A stretch of 64,000 bases of DNA from Flavobacterium resistens (GTDB lineage: Bacteria; Bacteroidota; Bacteroidia; Flavobacteriales; Flavobacteriaceae). Shown here one piece after another: positions 46,043 to 55,017 of this stretch (positions are counted from its first letter, which is position 1; every line of letters begins with the position of its first letter). The stretch is taken from the NCBI RefSeq assembly GCF_900182645.1, contig NZ_FXTA01000001.1, positions 186,001 to 250,000 of the forward strand, in the 5' to 3' direction. The position numbers were made by a program, and so were the translations under genes. The notes under the pieces were generated by a model, which ran no database searches, had not been told where the DNA came from, and saw nothing but the letters and a program-made list of their open reading frames with translations.

Positions 46043-47062
46043 TTGGATAAAATAGCAGTTGTCATTTTAAATTGGAACGGAGTAAGATTGTTGGAGCAAT
46101 TTTTACCATCAGTTATTCAATTTTCGGAAGGCGCGACAATATATGTTGCCGACAATGATTCTACAGATAATTCCGTTGAATTTGTTCAACAAAATTTCCC
46201 TACAATTAAAATTGTAAAAAATACAGGCAATTATGGATTTGCAAAAGGCTATAATGATGCTTTAAAACATATTGACGCTGAAATTTATGCCTTAGTAAAT
46301 TCGGATATTGAAGTGACCGAAAATTGGTTAAAGCCAATACTTGAAACTTTTGAGTCTGAAAAACAAACTGCCATCATTCAGCCAAAAATTCTTGATTTTA
46401 AAAACAAAGAATATTTTGAATATGCAGGCGGTGCTGGTGGATTCATCGATAAATATGGTTTCCCCTTTTGTCGCGGACGTATTTTTGATACTGTTGAAAA
46501 AGACAATGGGCAATACAACGACAATTGTGAATTATTTTGGGCGTCAGGCGCTTGTTTCTTTATCCGAAAAGAGGTTTATGATGAGTTGGGAGGTTTTGAT
46601 GAAAGCTTCTTTGCACATCAGGAGGAAATTGATTTATGCTGGCGCGCCGCAAATGAAGGGCAAATCATAAAATATAATTCGCAATCTGTTGTTTACCATG
46701 TTGGAGGGGCAACTTTACAACAAGGAAATCCACGAAAAACATTTTTGAATTTCAGAAATTCATTACTAATGCTTGTGAAAAATTTACCTAAGAAAGGTTT
46801 ATTCTTTGTGATTTTCTTCAGAATGGTTTTAGATGGCATAGCAGGTATCCGTTTTCTTACACAAGGGAAATTCACCCATACTTTTGCTATTTTGAAAGCA
46901 CATTTCTCCTTTTATTGCCTATCTTTAAAATATCTAAAAAAGCGAAAAGATTTTCAAATACAGCAATACTATACCGTAAAAAGTATCGTTTACCTCTATT
47001 ACATAAAGAAATTACTGGTTTTTAAAGAAATCTTTAACAGTAATCAAAATATTAAAAACTAA
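46043..47062 (+). CDS. Glycosyltransferase family 2
   Basis: The 339-residue product opens DKIAVVILNWNG and has the GT-A fold with the nucleotide-sugar motifs YVADNDSTDNS and NSDIEVTENW, plus SGACFFIRKEVYDELGGFDE and HQEEIDLCWRA. The C-terminal part has two hydrophobic segments, suggesting membrane association. The only possible start near the motifs is TTG (46043-46045), because an in-frame stop lies two codons before it and no ATG precedes the first motif. It may build a surface polysaccharide, but the acceptor is unknown. Confidence 0.9.
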   Translation: MDKIAVVILNWNGVRLLEQFLPSVIQFSEGATIYVADNDSTDNSVEFVQQNFPTIKIVKNTGNYGFAKGYNDALKHIDAEIYALVNSDIEVTENWLKPILETFESEKQTAIIQPKILDFKNKEYFEYAGGAGGFIDKYGFPFCRGRIFDTVEKDNGQYNDNCELFWASGACFFIRKEVYDELGGFDESFFAHQEEIDLCWRAANEGQIIKYNSQSVVYHVGGATLQQGNPRKTFLNFRNSLLMLVKNLPKKGLFFVIFFRMVLDGIAGIRFLTQGKFTHTFAILKAHFSFYCLSLKYLKKRKDFQIQQYYTVKSIVYLYYIKKLLVFKEIFNSNQNIKN

Positions 47063-47096
47063 ATTTGTAATCAACGTTTAATTAAATATAATACCT

Positions 47097-47930
47097 ATGA
47101 GAAAAATAGTTATCGCACTATCAGTATTAATGGCCTTAACTTCGTGTGTATCGAAAAAGCAATATGCTGCACTTGAAGCTAAGAACAAAGAGACCCAAGA
47201 TTTATTAAACTCTTGCACTGTTAAATTAAATTCTTGTTTAGAAGAAAAAGCTGGTTTAGCTGCTACAGTTGAAGGCTTAAAATCACATAACCAAGACTTA
47301 ATCAACAGTTCAAAAGATTTAACGGTTTTAACTACTAAAGGAGCTGAAAACCTTGAAAAATCTCTAGAAAGCTTAAAAGAGAAAGATTTGAAAATCTCAA
47401 GACTTCAAGATGCTCTTACAAAAAAAGACAGTGTAACTTTAGCATTAGTTACAAGTTTAAAAGGAGCTGTTGGAATCAACGATCCAGATATCGAAATCAA
47501 TGTTGAAAAAGGAGTTGTATTTATTTCTATCGCTGATAAATTATTATTCAAAAGCGGAAGTTATGACGTAAGCGACAAAGCAAAATCTGTTTTAGCGAAA
47601 GTTGCAAAAGTTGTAAACGACAAGCCTGATTTTGAATGTATGGTTGAAGGACACACAGATGACGTTCCTTACAAAAGCAACGGAGTTTTGTTAGACAACT
47701 GGGATTTAAGTGTTAAACGTTCTACTTCTATCGTTCGTGTATTAACAAATGATCTTGGTGTTAACCCTGCAAAATTAATTGCTGCTGGTAGAAGTTCATA
47801 TGTACCATTAGTTGCAAATGATACTCCAGACAACAAAGCTCGTAACAGAAGAACTCGTATTGTGGTTATGCCAAAAATCGATCAATTCTATGATATGATT
47901 GAAAAAGAAATGAAAAAACAAGCGAAATAA
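47097..47930 (+). CDS. OmpA-family peptidoglycan-associated lipoprotein
   Basis: The 277-residue product has a lipoprotein signal with C17 in LMALTSC, a coiled coil (about 25-115, with heptad-like NKETQDLLNSC and EEKAGLAATVEGLK) and a C-terminal OmpA domain (about 140-265) with VEGHTDDVPYKSNG and RNRRTRIVVMPK, which binds peptidoglycan. It probably links the outer membrane to the cell wall. It has its own terminator at 47960-47985. Confidence 0.92.
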   Translation: MRKIVIALSVLMALTSCVSKKQYAALEAKNKETQDLLNSCTVKLNSCLEEKAGLAATVEGLKSHNQDLINSSKDLTVLTTKGAENLEKSLESLKEKDLKISRLQDALTKKDSVTLALVTSLKGAVGINDPDIEINVEKGVVFISIADKLLFKSGSYDVSDKAKSVLAKVAKVVNDKPDFECMVEGHTDDVPYKSNGVLLDNWDLSVKRSTSIVRVLTNDLGVNPAKLIAAGRSSYVPLVANDTPDNKARNRRTRIVVMPKIDQFYDMIEKEMKKQAK

Positions 47931-47959
47931 TCCTTGTTTTACATATCATAAAAAACAGA

Positions 47960-47985
47960 AAAAGCAGGTCTTACGACCTGCTTTT
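47960..47985 (+). terminator. Terminator after the OmpA lipoprotein gene
   Basis: An 11-bp perfect stem (AAAAGCAGGTC with GACCTGCTTTT) has a 4-nt loop, 29 nt after the stop. The rest of the 225-nt gap to 48156 shows no gene. Confidence 0.88.
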
Positions 47986-48155
47986 ATGTATCCTTAATTT
48001 TTTTAATAACCAATTAAATATAAATCAAGAATAGCATTATTTTTAATCAACTAACTAAATTTTAACTATACTAAAGTTAGTGATTATTTTTTAACATTTA
48101 CACAATTTCAGTTTTTTTTTACAAATATACCATATTACTATTCCCAGTATTATAA

Positions 48156-49193
48156 TTATTCTACCCCATAATTTAAAGGCAACATATCTCCAACTCTTTT
48201 TTCCGATATTTTCCCTGAAAAAAGTATGTCTTCAATATTTGAATTATTTCCATACTTGTAAATATAAAAACTATTTGTTTCAAAAGTTATTTTGGATACT
48301 TCCTTTTTGTCGAAGATAAGATTATAAACAGCTACAATTTTTTTTGAGTTTAGATTTATATTTTCACTTTTATCCTGATCAATTAATTCTACTTTTGCAA
48401 AATCGCCTTCTTTAGTTATTTTGAAGCATTTAGTTGGATCCTGATTATACTTACCTTTAAACAGTAAAAATTTCTTGGCCTCCCAATCCGTATTTGCTAA
48501 ATTTCTGAAAAACTGAATTTGAGATCCCTGAAATGTTTTTTCTCGTTTTTTTAAAACTTTAGCGCTATTATCAATTTCTTCAAATCGGCTCACGCCTCCA
48601 TAAAAATTCTTATAAGCATCTAATGAATTAATACTAAACCTATTAAAATAAACTTCAAAAATTACCAATTCAAAATCAATTTTATATCCTAAGGCCGGAT
48701 TTATAATTACTAAAGGTTTATCTGAAGAGGCTGTAAAAAGTAAATTCTTTTTATCATAATTAAATTTAATATCATCTTCATTTTTAATAATAGCTGATTT
48801 CGCATTACTAGTTTTTCCTAAAAAGTATTCTCTAAACAACTTTAATTTCTGAGCTCTTGTAAACTCATTATTATTATTAACAACAACTTCTTTAAGCTCA
48901 TTTTCCGAAATCTTCATCGCAATATTTAAGGGCTTCGAAACATCTAATCCCGACAAATACTCCGTTTGATATCCCATTGAACTAATCACTAAAATACTAT
49001 TAGCATTAGGTTCATACTTGATAGAAAATTTTCCATCAGCATCTGAAACTGTTGAAATTGTTGTACCATCATAATAAACATTTACTCCTTCTAACGGAAT
49101 ATTACCTTTACCTGTAATTTTACCATTAAGATTATGTTGCGAAAATATAGTGAGCGCAGAAAATAAAAATAAAAGAGTAAATAGTTTTTTCAT
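48156..49193 (-). CDS. Carboxypeptidase-regulatory-like domain protein
   Basis: The 345-residue product, counted from ATG 49191-49193 (MKKLFTLLFLFSALTIFSQ), has a signal peptide and a CarboxypepD-regulatory-like beta domain (about 20-98, NLNGKITGKGNIPLEGVNVYYD), as in the N-terminus of many TonB-linked receptors. The rest (about 110-345) is uncharacterised beta-rich sequence. It probably acts in the periplasm or outer membrane. No T9SS tail or barrel is visible. Confidence 0.8.
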   Translation of the reverse strand: MKKLFTLLFLFSALTIFSQHNLNGKITGKGNIPLEGVNVYYDGTTISTVSDADGKFSIKYEPNANSILVISSMGYQTEYLSGLDVSKPLNIAMKISENELKEVVVNNNNEFTRAQKLKLFREYFLGKTSNAKSAIIKNEDDIKFNYDKKNLLFTASSDKPLVIINPALGYKIDFELVIFEVYFNRFSINSLDAYKNFYGGVSRFEEIDNSAKVLKKREKTFQGSQIQFFRNLANTDWEAKKFLLFKGKYNQDPTKCFKITKEGDFAKVELIDQDKSENINLNSKKIVAVYNLIFDKKEVSKITFETNSFYIYKYGNNSNIEDILFSGKISEKRVGDMLPLNYGVE

Positions 49194-49200
49194 TAAAGCC

Positions 49201-49242
49201 AAAAGGTTTGATTAATTAGTAGCTAATTAACCAAACCTTTTT
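49201..49242 (-). terminator. Terminator after the Sua5/YciO-type gene
   Basis: A stem of about 19 bp (AAAAGGTTTG, mismatch, TTAATTAG; then CTAATTAA, mismatch, CAAACCTTTT) has a 3-nt loop, 30 nt after the stop. Confidence 0.85.
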
Positions 49243-49271
49243 GTATTATCCTAAACAATCTATATTTTTTC

Positions 49272-49892
49272 TTACAAAATATCAATATCGCCTTTTCCTT
49301 CTCTCACGATAACTGGTTCATATTCTGAAAGGTCAATTATTGTCGAACCAACGTTGTCACCATAACCACCATCAATTACCAAATCTACTAGATTTTGCCA
49401 TTTTTCAAAAATCAATTCGGGATCTGTAGTATATTCAATTACATCATCTTCATCACGAATAGAAGTTGAAACTACCGGATTTCCCAATTGACGAACAATT
49501 TCTAAAATAATATTATTATCAGGAACACGAATACCAACTGTTGTTTTCTTTTTAAACTCTTTTGGCAAATTATTGTTTCCTGGCAAAATAAAGGTGTAAG
49601 GACCTGGTAAAGCTCTTTTCAGAATTTTGAAAGTCGATGTATCAATCTGACGTACATAATCTGATAAATTGCTCAAATCATGACAAATAAAAGAAAAATT
49701 TGCTTTCTCTAATTTAACACCTTTTATTTTTGCAATTTTTTCTAAAGCCCTAGAATTGGTAATATCACAACCTAAACCATAAACAGTATCTGTCGGATAA
49801 ATTACCAATCCACCATTCTGAAGCACTTTTACAACTTTTGCAATTGCAGCTTCACTAGGTTTATCTGGATATATTTTTATGAATTCAGCCAT
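49272..49892 (-). CDS. L-threonylcarbamoyladenylate synthase (Sua5/YciO/YrdC)
   Basis: The 206-residue product forms threonylcarbamoyl-AMP for tRNA t6A synthesis. It has the YrdC fold with GGLVIYPTDTVYGLGCDI and PGPYTFILPG, typical for the nucleotide and threonine pocket. It lacks the extra C-terminal Sua5 domain. The partner TsaE is at 36104-36511. Confidence 0.9.
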   Translation of the reverse strand: MAEFIKIYPDKPSEAAIAKVVKVLQNGGLVIYPTDTVYGLGCDITNSRALEKIAKIKGVKLEKANFSFICHDLSNLSDYVRQIDTSTFKILKRALPGPYTFILPGNNNLPKEFKKKTTVGIRVPDNNIILEIVRQLGNPVVSTSIRDEDDVIEYTTDPELIFEKWQNLVDLVIDGGYGDNVGSTIIDLSEYEPVIVREGKGDIDIL

Positions 49893-49899
49893 CGTTTTT

Positions 49900-49967
49900 G
49901 TTTCAAGTTTATATTTGTTTCAGGTTTCAGGTTTACGCTTCAACACTTGAAACCTTAAACTTGAAAC
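49900..49967. repeat. GTTTCAAG-family intergenic element, second copy
   Basis: GTTTCAAGTTTA (49900-49911) pairs perfectly with TAAACTTGAAAC (49956-49967). Between them lie two CAGGTTT words (49921-49935) and CTTGAAACC. It shares GTTTCAAGTTT, CAGGTTTCA and CTTGAAAC with 45485-45542. It lies between the Sua5-type gene and the helicase gene. Confidence 0.75.
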
Positions 49968-49972
49968 ATTTC

Positions 49973-52309
49973 TTATCCTACAACATCTAATTTAGCAAAT
50001 CTTAACAACAATTTCTTAATTCCGCCTACCTCAAATTTAATTTCGGCTTTTTTATCAGCGCCAACACCTTCTAGATTAATCACTTCGCCTTTTCCAAAAC
50101 GTTCATGCATCACCACATTTCCAACCGTTAATTTGCTATCAAATAAATTTGGAGCGCCAGCATTTGGGTTTGTTCCTCCAACTGGTTTTAGTTTTCTGAT
50201 ATTCAAATCCGGTTTCGGATTATTATCTGTAACATGTTTTGGAGGCGTTCCTCCTACTGGTTTTGCCAATCTTAATTTAGATTTATCTACATCTCCGAAA
50301 ATATCGCCGTCAATTGGTGATTTATAACGATAATTACTTTCAGACGGAGTTAAATATTCTAGATATTGGCCATCAATTTCTTCAATAAAACGAGATGGTT
50401 CACTATCTGTCAATTTTCCCCAACGGTAACGCGACTGTGCATAAGTTAAATACGCCTGATGTTCAGCACGAGTTAAAGCTACGTAAAATAATCGACGTTC
50501 TTCTTCTAATTCGCTTCTGGTACTCATACTCATAGCACTCGGAAACAAATCTTCTTCCATTCCCACAACAAAAACATGCGGAAATTCAAGTCCTTTTGCT
50601 AAGTGAATCGTCATCAAAGCTACACGATCTTCATCATTTGTATCTTTATCCAAATCAGTTGCCAAAGCTACATCTTCCATAAATTCAGAAAGCGCACCTC
50701 TTGCTCCATCAATCTCTCTTTGACCTTCGGTAAAATCTTTAATACCGTTTAAAAGTTCTTCGATATTCTGAATTTTTGCCATTCCTTCCGGAGTAGCATC
50801 TTTTTTCAATTCCTGAACCAAACCTGTTTTCTTTGCAACGTGGTCTGTAATATAAAAAGCATCCTGATTTTGATCGATAACCTGAAAACTCTGAATCATC
50901 GTAACAAAATCTTTTAGTTTATTTTTAGTTCCGGCATTCAATTTCAAGTCGATTTTATCGATATTCACCATTACTTCCCAAATCGAACGTTTATAATGAT
51001 TTGCCGCAATAGTCAGTTTTTCTACAGTTGTATCTCCAATTCCTCTTGCAGGGTAATTGATTACACGAATCAAAGCTTCTTCATCTTTTGGATTCAAAAC
51101 CAAACGCAAATAACACAAAACATCTTTAATTTCTTTACGTTGGTAAAAAGACAAACCTCCATAAATTCTATACGGAATATCGCGTTTTCTTAAAGCGTCT
51201 TCCATCGCACGCGATTGTGCATTTGTACGATACAAAATAGCAAAAGCGCCATTATGCAATTGATTCTGCATTTTCTGCTCAAAAATTGTACTCGCAACAA
51301 AACGACCTTCTTCTGCATCTGTCAAACTTCTGTGGACTTTAATTCTTGGCCCAAATTCATTTGCAGTCCAAACCACTTTATCCAGTTTGGTCTTATTATG
51401 CTCCATTACCGTATTTGCCGCCTCTACAATATTTCGTGTCGAACGATAATTCTGTTCCAAACGAAACATTACTACACCTTCATAATCTTTTTGAAAATTC
51501 AAAATATTATTAATGTTCGCTCCACGGAACGCATAAATACTCTGCGCATCATCACCAACCACACAAATATTCTGAAATCTGTCTGATAAAGCTCTAACAA
51601 TCAAATATTGTGAGTGATTTGTATCTTGGTACTCATCAACCAAAATATAACGAAAACGATCTTGATATTTAGCTAAAACTTCAGGAAAACGAGTCAGCAA
51701 TTCATTTGTTTTCAATAACAAATCATCAAAATCCATTGCGCCAGCTTTAAAACAGCGCTCTACATATTGCTGATAAATTTCGCCTAATCTTGGTCTTTTT
51801 GCCATAGCATCGGCTTCAACCAATTCTGGATTATTAAAATAGGCTTTAACCGTAATCAAACTGTTTTTATAGCTTGATATACGACCTAAAATCTGTTTTG
51901 GCTTATAGATATCACGATCCAACTGCATTTCTTTAATAATCGAAGAAATCAATCTCGCCGAATCCTGAGAATCATAAATAGTAAAATTGGAAGGATATCC
52001 TAAATGATCTGATTCTGCACGAAGAATACGAGCGAAAATCGAGTGAAAAGTTCCCATCCAAAGATTTTTAGCTTCAGATGCTCCCACAATATCCGAAATC
52101 CTGTGCTTCATTTCACGCGCTGCTTTATTGGTAAAAGTCAGCGACAAAATATTGAAGGCATCAACACCTTGAGCCATCAAATAAGCAATTCTAATTGTTA
52201 AAACACGGGTTTTTCCCGAACCTGCACCAGCAATAATAATCATTGGCCCGTCTTTCTTTAAAACAGGCGCTCTCTGCGCTTCGTTGAGCTGGTCAATATA
52301 TTTCTGCAT
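49973..52309 (-). CDS. UvrD/PcrA-type superfamily 1 DNA helicase
   Basis: The 778-residue product, counted from ATG 52307-52309 (MQKYIDQLNEAQRAPVL), has Walker A GAGSGKTRVL (about 30-40), DEYQDTNHSQYLIVRAL, QNYRSTRNIVEAANTV, and MTIHLAKGLEFPHVFV with the C-terminal KGEVINLEGVGADKKAEIKF-type Tudor-like tail. It unwinds DNA in repair and replication-restart. A TATTTTTG box at 52331-52338 and an AAAGGAG just upstream of the start support this start over 52333. Confidence 0.93.
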   Translation of the reverse strand: MQKYIDQLNEAQRAPVLKKDGPMIIIAGAGSGKTRVLTIRIAYLMAQGVDAFNILSLTFTNKAAREMKHRISDIVGASEAKNLWMGTFHSIFARILRAESDHLGYPSNFTIYDSQDSARLISSIIKEMQLDRDIYKPKQILGRISSYKNSLITVKAYFNNPELVEADAMAKRPRLGEIYQQYVERCFKAGAMDFDDLLLKTNELLTRFPEVLAKYQDRFRYILVDEYQDTNHSQYLIVRALSDRFQNICVVGDDAQSIYAFRGANINNILNFQKDYEGVVMFRLEQNYRSTRNIVEAANTVMEHNKTKLDKVVWTANEFGPRIKVHRSLTDAEEGRFVASTIFEQKMQNQLHNGAFAILYRTNAQSRAMEDALRKRDIPYRIYGGLSFYQRKEIKDVLCYLRLVLNPKDEEALIRVINYPARGIGDTTVEKLTIAANHYKRSIWEVMVNIDKIDLKLNAGTKNKLKDFVTMIQSFQVIDQNQDAFYITDHVAKKTGLVQELKKDATPEGMAKIQNIEELLNGIKDFTEGQREIDGARGALSEFMEDVALATDLDKDTNDEDRVALMTIHLAKGLEFPHVFVVGMEEDLFPSAMSMSTRSELEEERRLFYVALTRAEHQAYLTYAQSRYRWGKLTDSEPSRFIEEIDGQYLEYLTPSESNYRYKSPIDGDIFGDVDKSKLRLAKPVGGTPPKHVTDNNPKPDLNIRKLKPVGGTNPNAGAPNLFDSKLTVGNVVMHERFGKGEVINLEGVGADKKAEIKFEVGGIKKLLLRFAKLDVVG

Positions 52310-52330
52310 GTAATTTATCTCCTTTATATG

Positions 52331-52338
52331 CAAAAATA
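52331..52338 (-). promoter_or_regulatory. Putative -7 box for the helicase gene (TATTTTTG)
   Basis: This matches TAnnTTTG on the minus strand, 22 nt upstream of the ATG. An AAAGGAG sequence, rare here, lies between. Confidence 0.5.
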
Positions 52339-52354
52339 AGAATTAATGATTTAA

Positions 52355-52606
52355 TAAGCTACTAAGCTTCTAAGACACTAAGTTTTTTTTCTTTTTTGAA
52401 GCCGAAGAAAAGGCATTTTATTGAACATGGTTTCCCGCTTTCGGCTTTATCTCTTCGCTCCGCAACGAGGATATCGCCTCTATCGGGGCTAGAAAACAAA
52501 CATCATTTTTGAGATACTAAGCTACCTAGTTCCTAAGACTTTATTTTTTTCTTTCGACAAAGAGAGAAAGCTTAGAACCTTAGCATCTTAGTAACTTAGA
52601 AGCTTA
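52355..52606. repeat. Composite intergenic element with CTAAG inverted ends and GC-richer core
   Basis: The left end, made of CTAAG words at 52355-52382, is an inverted repeat of the right end at 52571-52606, which overlaps the stop of the TSUP gene. A direct-orientation copy of the words lies at 52511-52539. The core (about 52431-52491) is GC-richer than its surroundings, with TTTCCCGCTTTCGGCTTTAT and CTCTATCGGGGCTA. I see no reading frame in it. I recall similar TATCGGGG...GCGGGA units from other Flavobacterium genomes, but this is memory and unverified. Confidence 0.7.
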
Positions 52607-53371
52607 CTTGAAAAACACATCGTAAGCAAATCGAATCAAAGTCCCAATAACAACCACCAAAAAGAAAATTCGAATAAACCCATTTCCTTTATTAATAGCC
52701 AATTTTGCGCCAAGCCAACCTCCAAGTCCGTTGCTGATCGCCATCGGAATCGCGATTGACCAGATTATTTTCCCTTTAATCATAAACAAGCAAATCGAAC
52801 CAAAATTTGTAGCCAGGTTTACCATTTTAGCATTCGCGGAAGCGTGAAGAAAATCAAAACCTAAAAGCGCTATAAATGCAACTACAAAAAAACTTCCAGT
52901 TCCTGGCCCGATAAATCCGTCATAAAAACCAACAATAACGCTAATTACAACCGCATAAATAATTTGAGTTACTTCTGAATGATCTTTCGCAACATGCTGA
53001 CCAAAATTCTTTTTTGCGTACGTATAAATAAACAGCAATGATAAAACTACAAGCAAAAGCGGTTTCATAAAATCGTTGCTAACCATTGTCAAAATGGTAG
53101 AACCCAAAAATGCCGATGGAACTGCCAAGCACATCATTATGATTAATAATTTCCATTGAATAACTACTTTTTTTAAATACTGAAAAGCAGCAAATGCAGT
53201 TCCGCTGAAAGCTGGGATCTTTAAAGAACCAATTACTGTAGAAACAGGCAAATTAGGCAATAAAATTAATCCCATTGGAGTTTGGATTAAACCGCCTCCA
53301 CCAACAATTGCATCAATAAATCCTGCAGCAAACGCGGCTAGACAAAGAAAAAGTATTATGTATGAATCCAT
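52604..53371 (-). CDS. TSUP-family (TauE/SafE) permease
   Basis: The 255-residue product has eight or so hydrophobic segments and the family start GFIDAIVGGGGLIQTPMGL, with a second repeat FYDGFIGPGTGSFF about midway. The two-repeat pattern marks the TauE/SafE (sulfite, taurine or related anion) exporter family. The substrate is not evident. Confidence 0.88.
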   Translation of the reverse strand: MDSYIILFLCLAAFAAGFIDAIVGGGGLIQTPMGLILLPNLPVSTVIGSLKIPAFSGTAFAAFQYLKKVVIQWKLLIIMMCLAVPSAFLGSTILTMVSNDFMKPLLLVVLSLLFIYTYAKKNFGQHVAKDHSEVTQIIYAVVISVIVGFYDGFIGPGTGSFFVVAFIALLGFDFLHASANAKMVNLATNFGSICLFMIKGKIIWSIAIPMAISNGLGGWLGAKLAINKGNGFIRIFFLVVVIGTLIRFAYDVFFK

Positions 53372-53407
53372 TAAAAGTAAAATTGTGTAGAATTTAAAAA
53401 ACAGCTA

Positions 53408-53415
53408 CAAAAGTA
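53408..53415 (-). promoter_or_regulatory. Putative -7 box for the TSUP gene (TACTTTTG)
   Basis: This matches TAnnTTTG on the minus strand, 37 nt upstream of the start. The region is shared with the plus-strand box at 53472-53479. Confidence 0.45.
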
Positions 53416-53471
53416 AGTTTTCCGTTTTGTTTATTACCGAAAATTTAAAACGGATTTCTCCTCAAAAAGTA

Positions 53472-53479
53472 TATTTTTG
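53472..53479 (+). promoter_or_regulatory. Putative -7 box for the DUF7935-type gene (TATTTTTG)
   Basis: This matches TAnnTTTG, 18 nt upstream of ATG 53498. It supports that start over the TTG at 53477. Confidence 0.45.
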
Positions 53480-53497
53480 CTAAAAAATTTAACCCAA

Positions 53498-54019
53498 ATG
53501 GATTTTACAAGAATTATAGAATTAGCCAGTTATACACTTCCTGCAATTGTTACAGGATTTGTTGCCTACAGTTTTTTTGAACTGCATATTAAAAATAATG
53601 ATAAAAAGCGTGCTTTTTTATTGAATAGAGATTACCAAAAGCAATCACTACCAATACGTTTACAAGCTTATGAGCGTATGACTTTATTTTTGGAACGTAT
53701 AAACCTGACCAAATTATTGATTCGAATTGCCCCAATTTCTCAAAATAAACACGATTACGAAAACTACATAATCGATCAGATTGAGCAGGAATTTGAACAC
53801 AATTTAACGCAACAGATTTACATGTCTGATGAGTGCTGGACGATTATTACAACGGCAAAAAATGCTACAATCCAAATGATTCGAAAAGCTGCAATGAGCG
53901 ACAAAGTAGAAAATGCTGATAAATTGCGTGAAGTAATTTTAAATGATTTATTAGAAAAACAATCGCCTAGTAACGCTGCTTTAGGATATATTAAAAATGA
54001 AGTTGCTGATCTTTGGTAG
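53498..54019 (+). CDS. Uncharacterised membrane-anchored protein
   Basis: The 173-residue product has an N-terminal hydrophobic segment (about 7-25, LASYTLPAIVTGFVAYSFF) and a long helical cytoplasmic part with repeated Arg/Glu (SLPIRLQAYERMTLFLERINLTKLL). I think it corresponds to a flavobacterial family of unknown function (DUF7935-type), but this is recall rather than a search. It converges with the patatin gene. Confidence 0.7.
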   Translation: MDFTRIIELASYTLPAIVTGFVAYSFFELHIKNNDKKRAFLLNRDYQKQSLPIRLQAYERMTLFLERINLTKLLIRIAPISQNKHDYENYIIDQIEQEFEHNLTQQIYMSDECWTIITTAKNATIQMIRKAAMSDKVENADKLREVILNDLLEKQSPSNAALGYIKNEVADLW

Positions 54020-54026
54020 AAAAAGT

Positions 54027-54090
54027 ATTTTAGATTAAGAATTCTGATTTTAGATTTATCTCTTGTAATCTAAAATCAGAATTCTAAAAT
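54027..54090. terminator. Long bidirectional hairpin between convergent genes
   Basis: The outer stem ATTTTAGA (54027-54034) pairs with TCTAAAAT (54083-54090). The inner stem GAATTCTGATTTTAGATT pairs with AATCTAAAATCAGAATTC (54067-54084). The loop is about 9 nt. It overlaps the patatin stop codon. The word ATTTTAGATT occurs more than once within the arms. Confidence 0.8.
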
Positions 54091-54989
54091 CACCTATTGT
54101 CACTCATAACTTCTGACTTATTCTGAGCATATTCATATCCTTGTTCCCACCATTCTTTCATTACTTCTTTATTAAAAATCAAGGCATTATCAGTAAGTTT
54201 TGTTGGAGTGTAATATAAGTTAAGTTTGACATTCTTATTATTTGCCATAAGTTTTCCTATAGCAATATCATGTTTTTCTACTTGATCCAAAGCAATTCGG
54301 AACAAATCTATCATTAATGAAAATGGATTTTTACCAATAACTGTTTTATCCATATTTACTTCGGTTTCTAAAATAATGACATCAATTTCAGTAGCTCCGC
54401 GATTAATTGCTTCACGAATTGGAACCAAACTCGAGAATCCGCCATCGCCATATTCGTAATTATTTTTCTCCACCAAACTCATAAACGGAACATAATTACT
54501 TGAAATCCAAGACCATTCTATAAACTCTTCATAACTGCAATCTTTTACAGATTTATATTCCGATTCGTTTTTGGTGAAATTGGTTACCGTTATAATAACA
54601 TCTGTTTTCAGTTTTTTTAGTTTATTGAAATCTGACAACGAAAAGTTATTCCGAATATATTTTCTTAAACCTTTACTCTCGCCAAAAGTCCTTTTTCCTT
54701 TAAAAAACTGGCGCAATACATTGAAATGATTAATCGTTACAATATCAACACCTTCTTTATTTTTAACCACAAACGGACAAATATTAAAAATACTTGCCAT
54801 TGTAACATTCGTATAAACAGAGTGAATTTTTTTAATATGTCCTAAAGCTAAATGTGGGATTAGCAAGCTTCCGGTGGAAGTGCCCAAAAACAAATCATAT
54901 TCATGATTTTTTTCTTCTATTAAATACTGCGCAACTCCTCCGGCAAAGGCGCCTTTACTTCCGCCGCCAGAAATAACTAATGCTCTCAT
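54090..54989 (-). CDS. Patatin-like phospholipase
   Basis: The 299-residue product has the patatin features: oxyanion loop GGGSKG (8-13), nucleophile S38 in GTSTG and the catalytic D182 in GDGGFSS. It should hydrolyse acyl esters of lipids. No signal peptide is seen, so it is likely cytoplasmic or membrane-associated. A paired Tn/virulence role is not implied. Confidence 0.9.
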   Translation of the reverse strand: MRALVISGGGSKGAFAGGVAQYLIEEKNHEYDLFLGTSTGSLLIPHLALGHIKKIHSVYTNVTMASIFNICPFVVKNKEGVDIVTINHFNVLRQFFKGKRTFGESKGLRKYIRNNFSLSDFNKLKKLKTDVIITVTNFTKNESEYKSVKDCSYEEFIEWSWISSNYVPFMSLVEKNNYEYGDGGFSSLVPIREAINRGATEIDVIILETEVNMDKTVIGKNPFSLMIDLFRIALDQVEKHDIAIGKLMANNKNVKLNLYYTPTKLTDNALIFNKEVMKEWWEQGYEYAQNKSEVMSDNR

Positions 54990-55017
54990 ATGTGGTATTG
55001 TAGGTTTTATTTTTATT

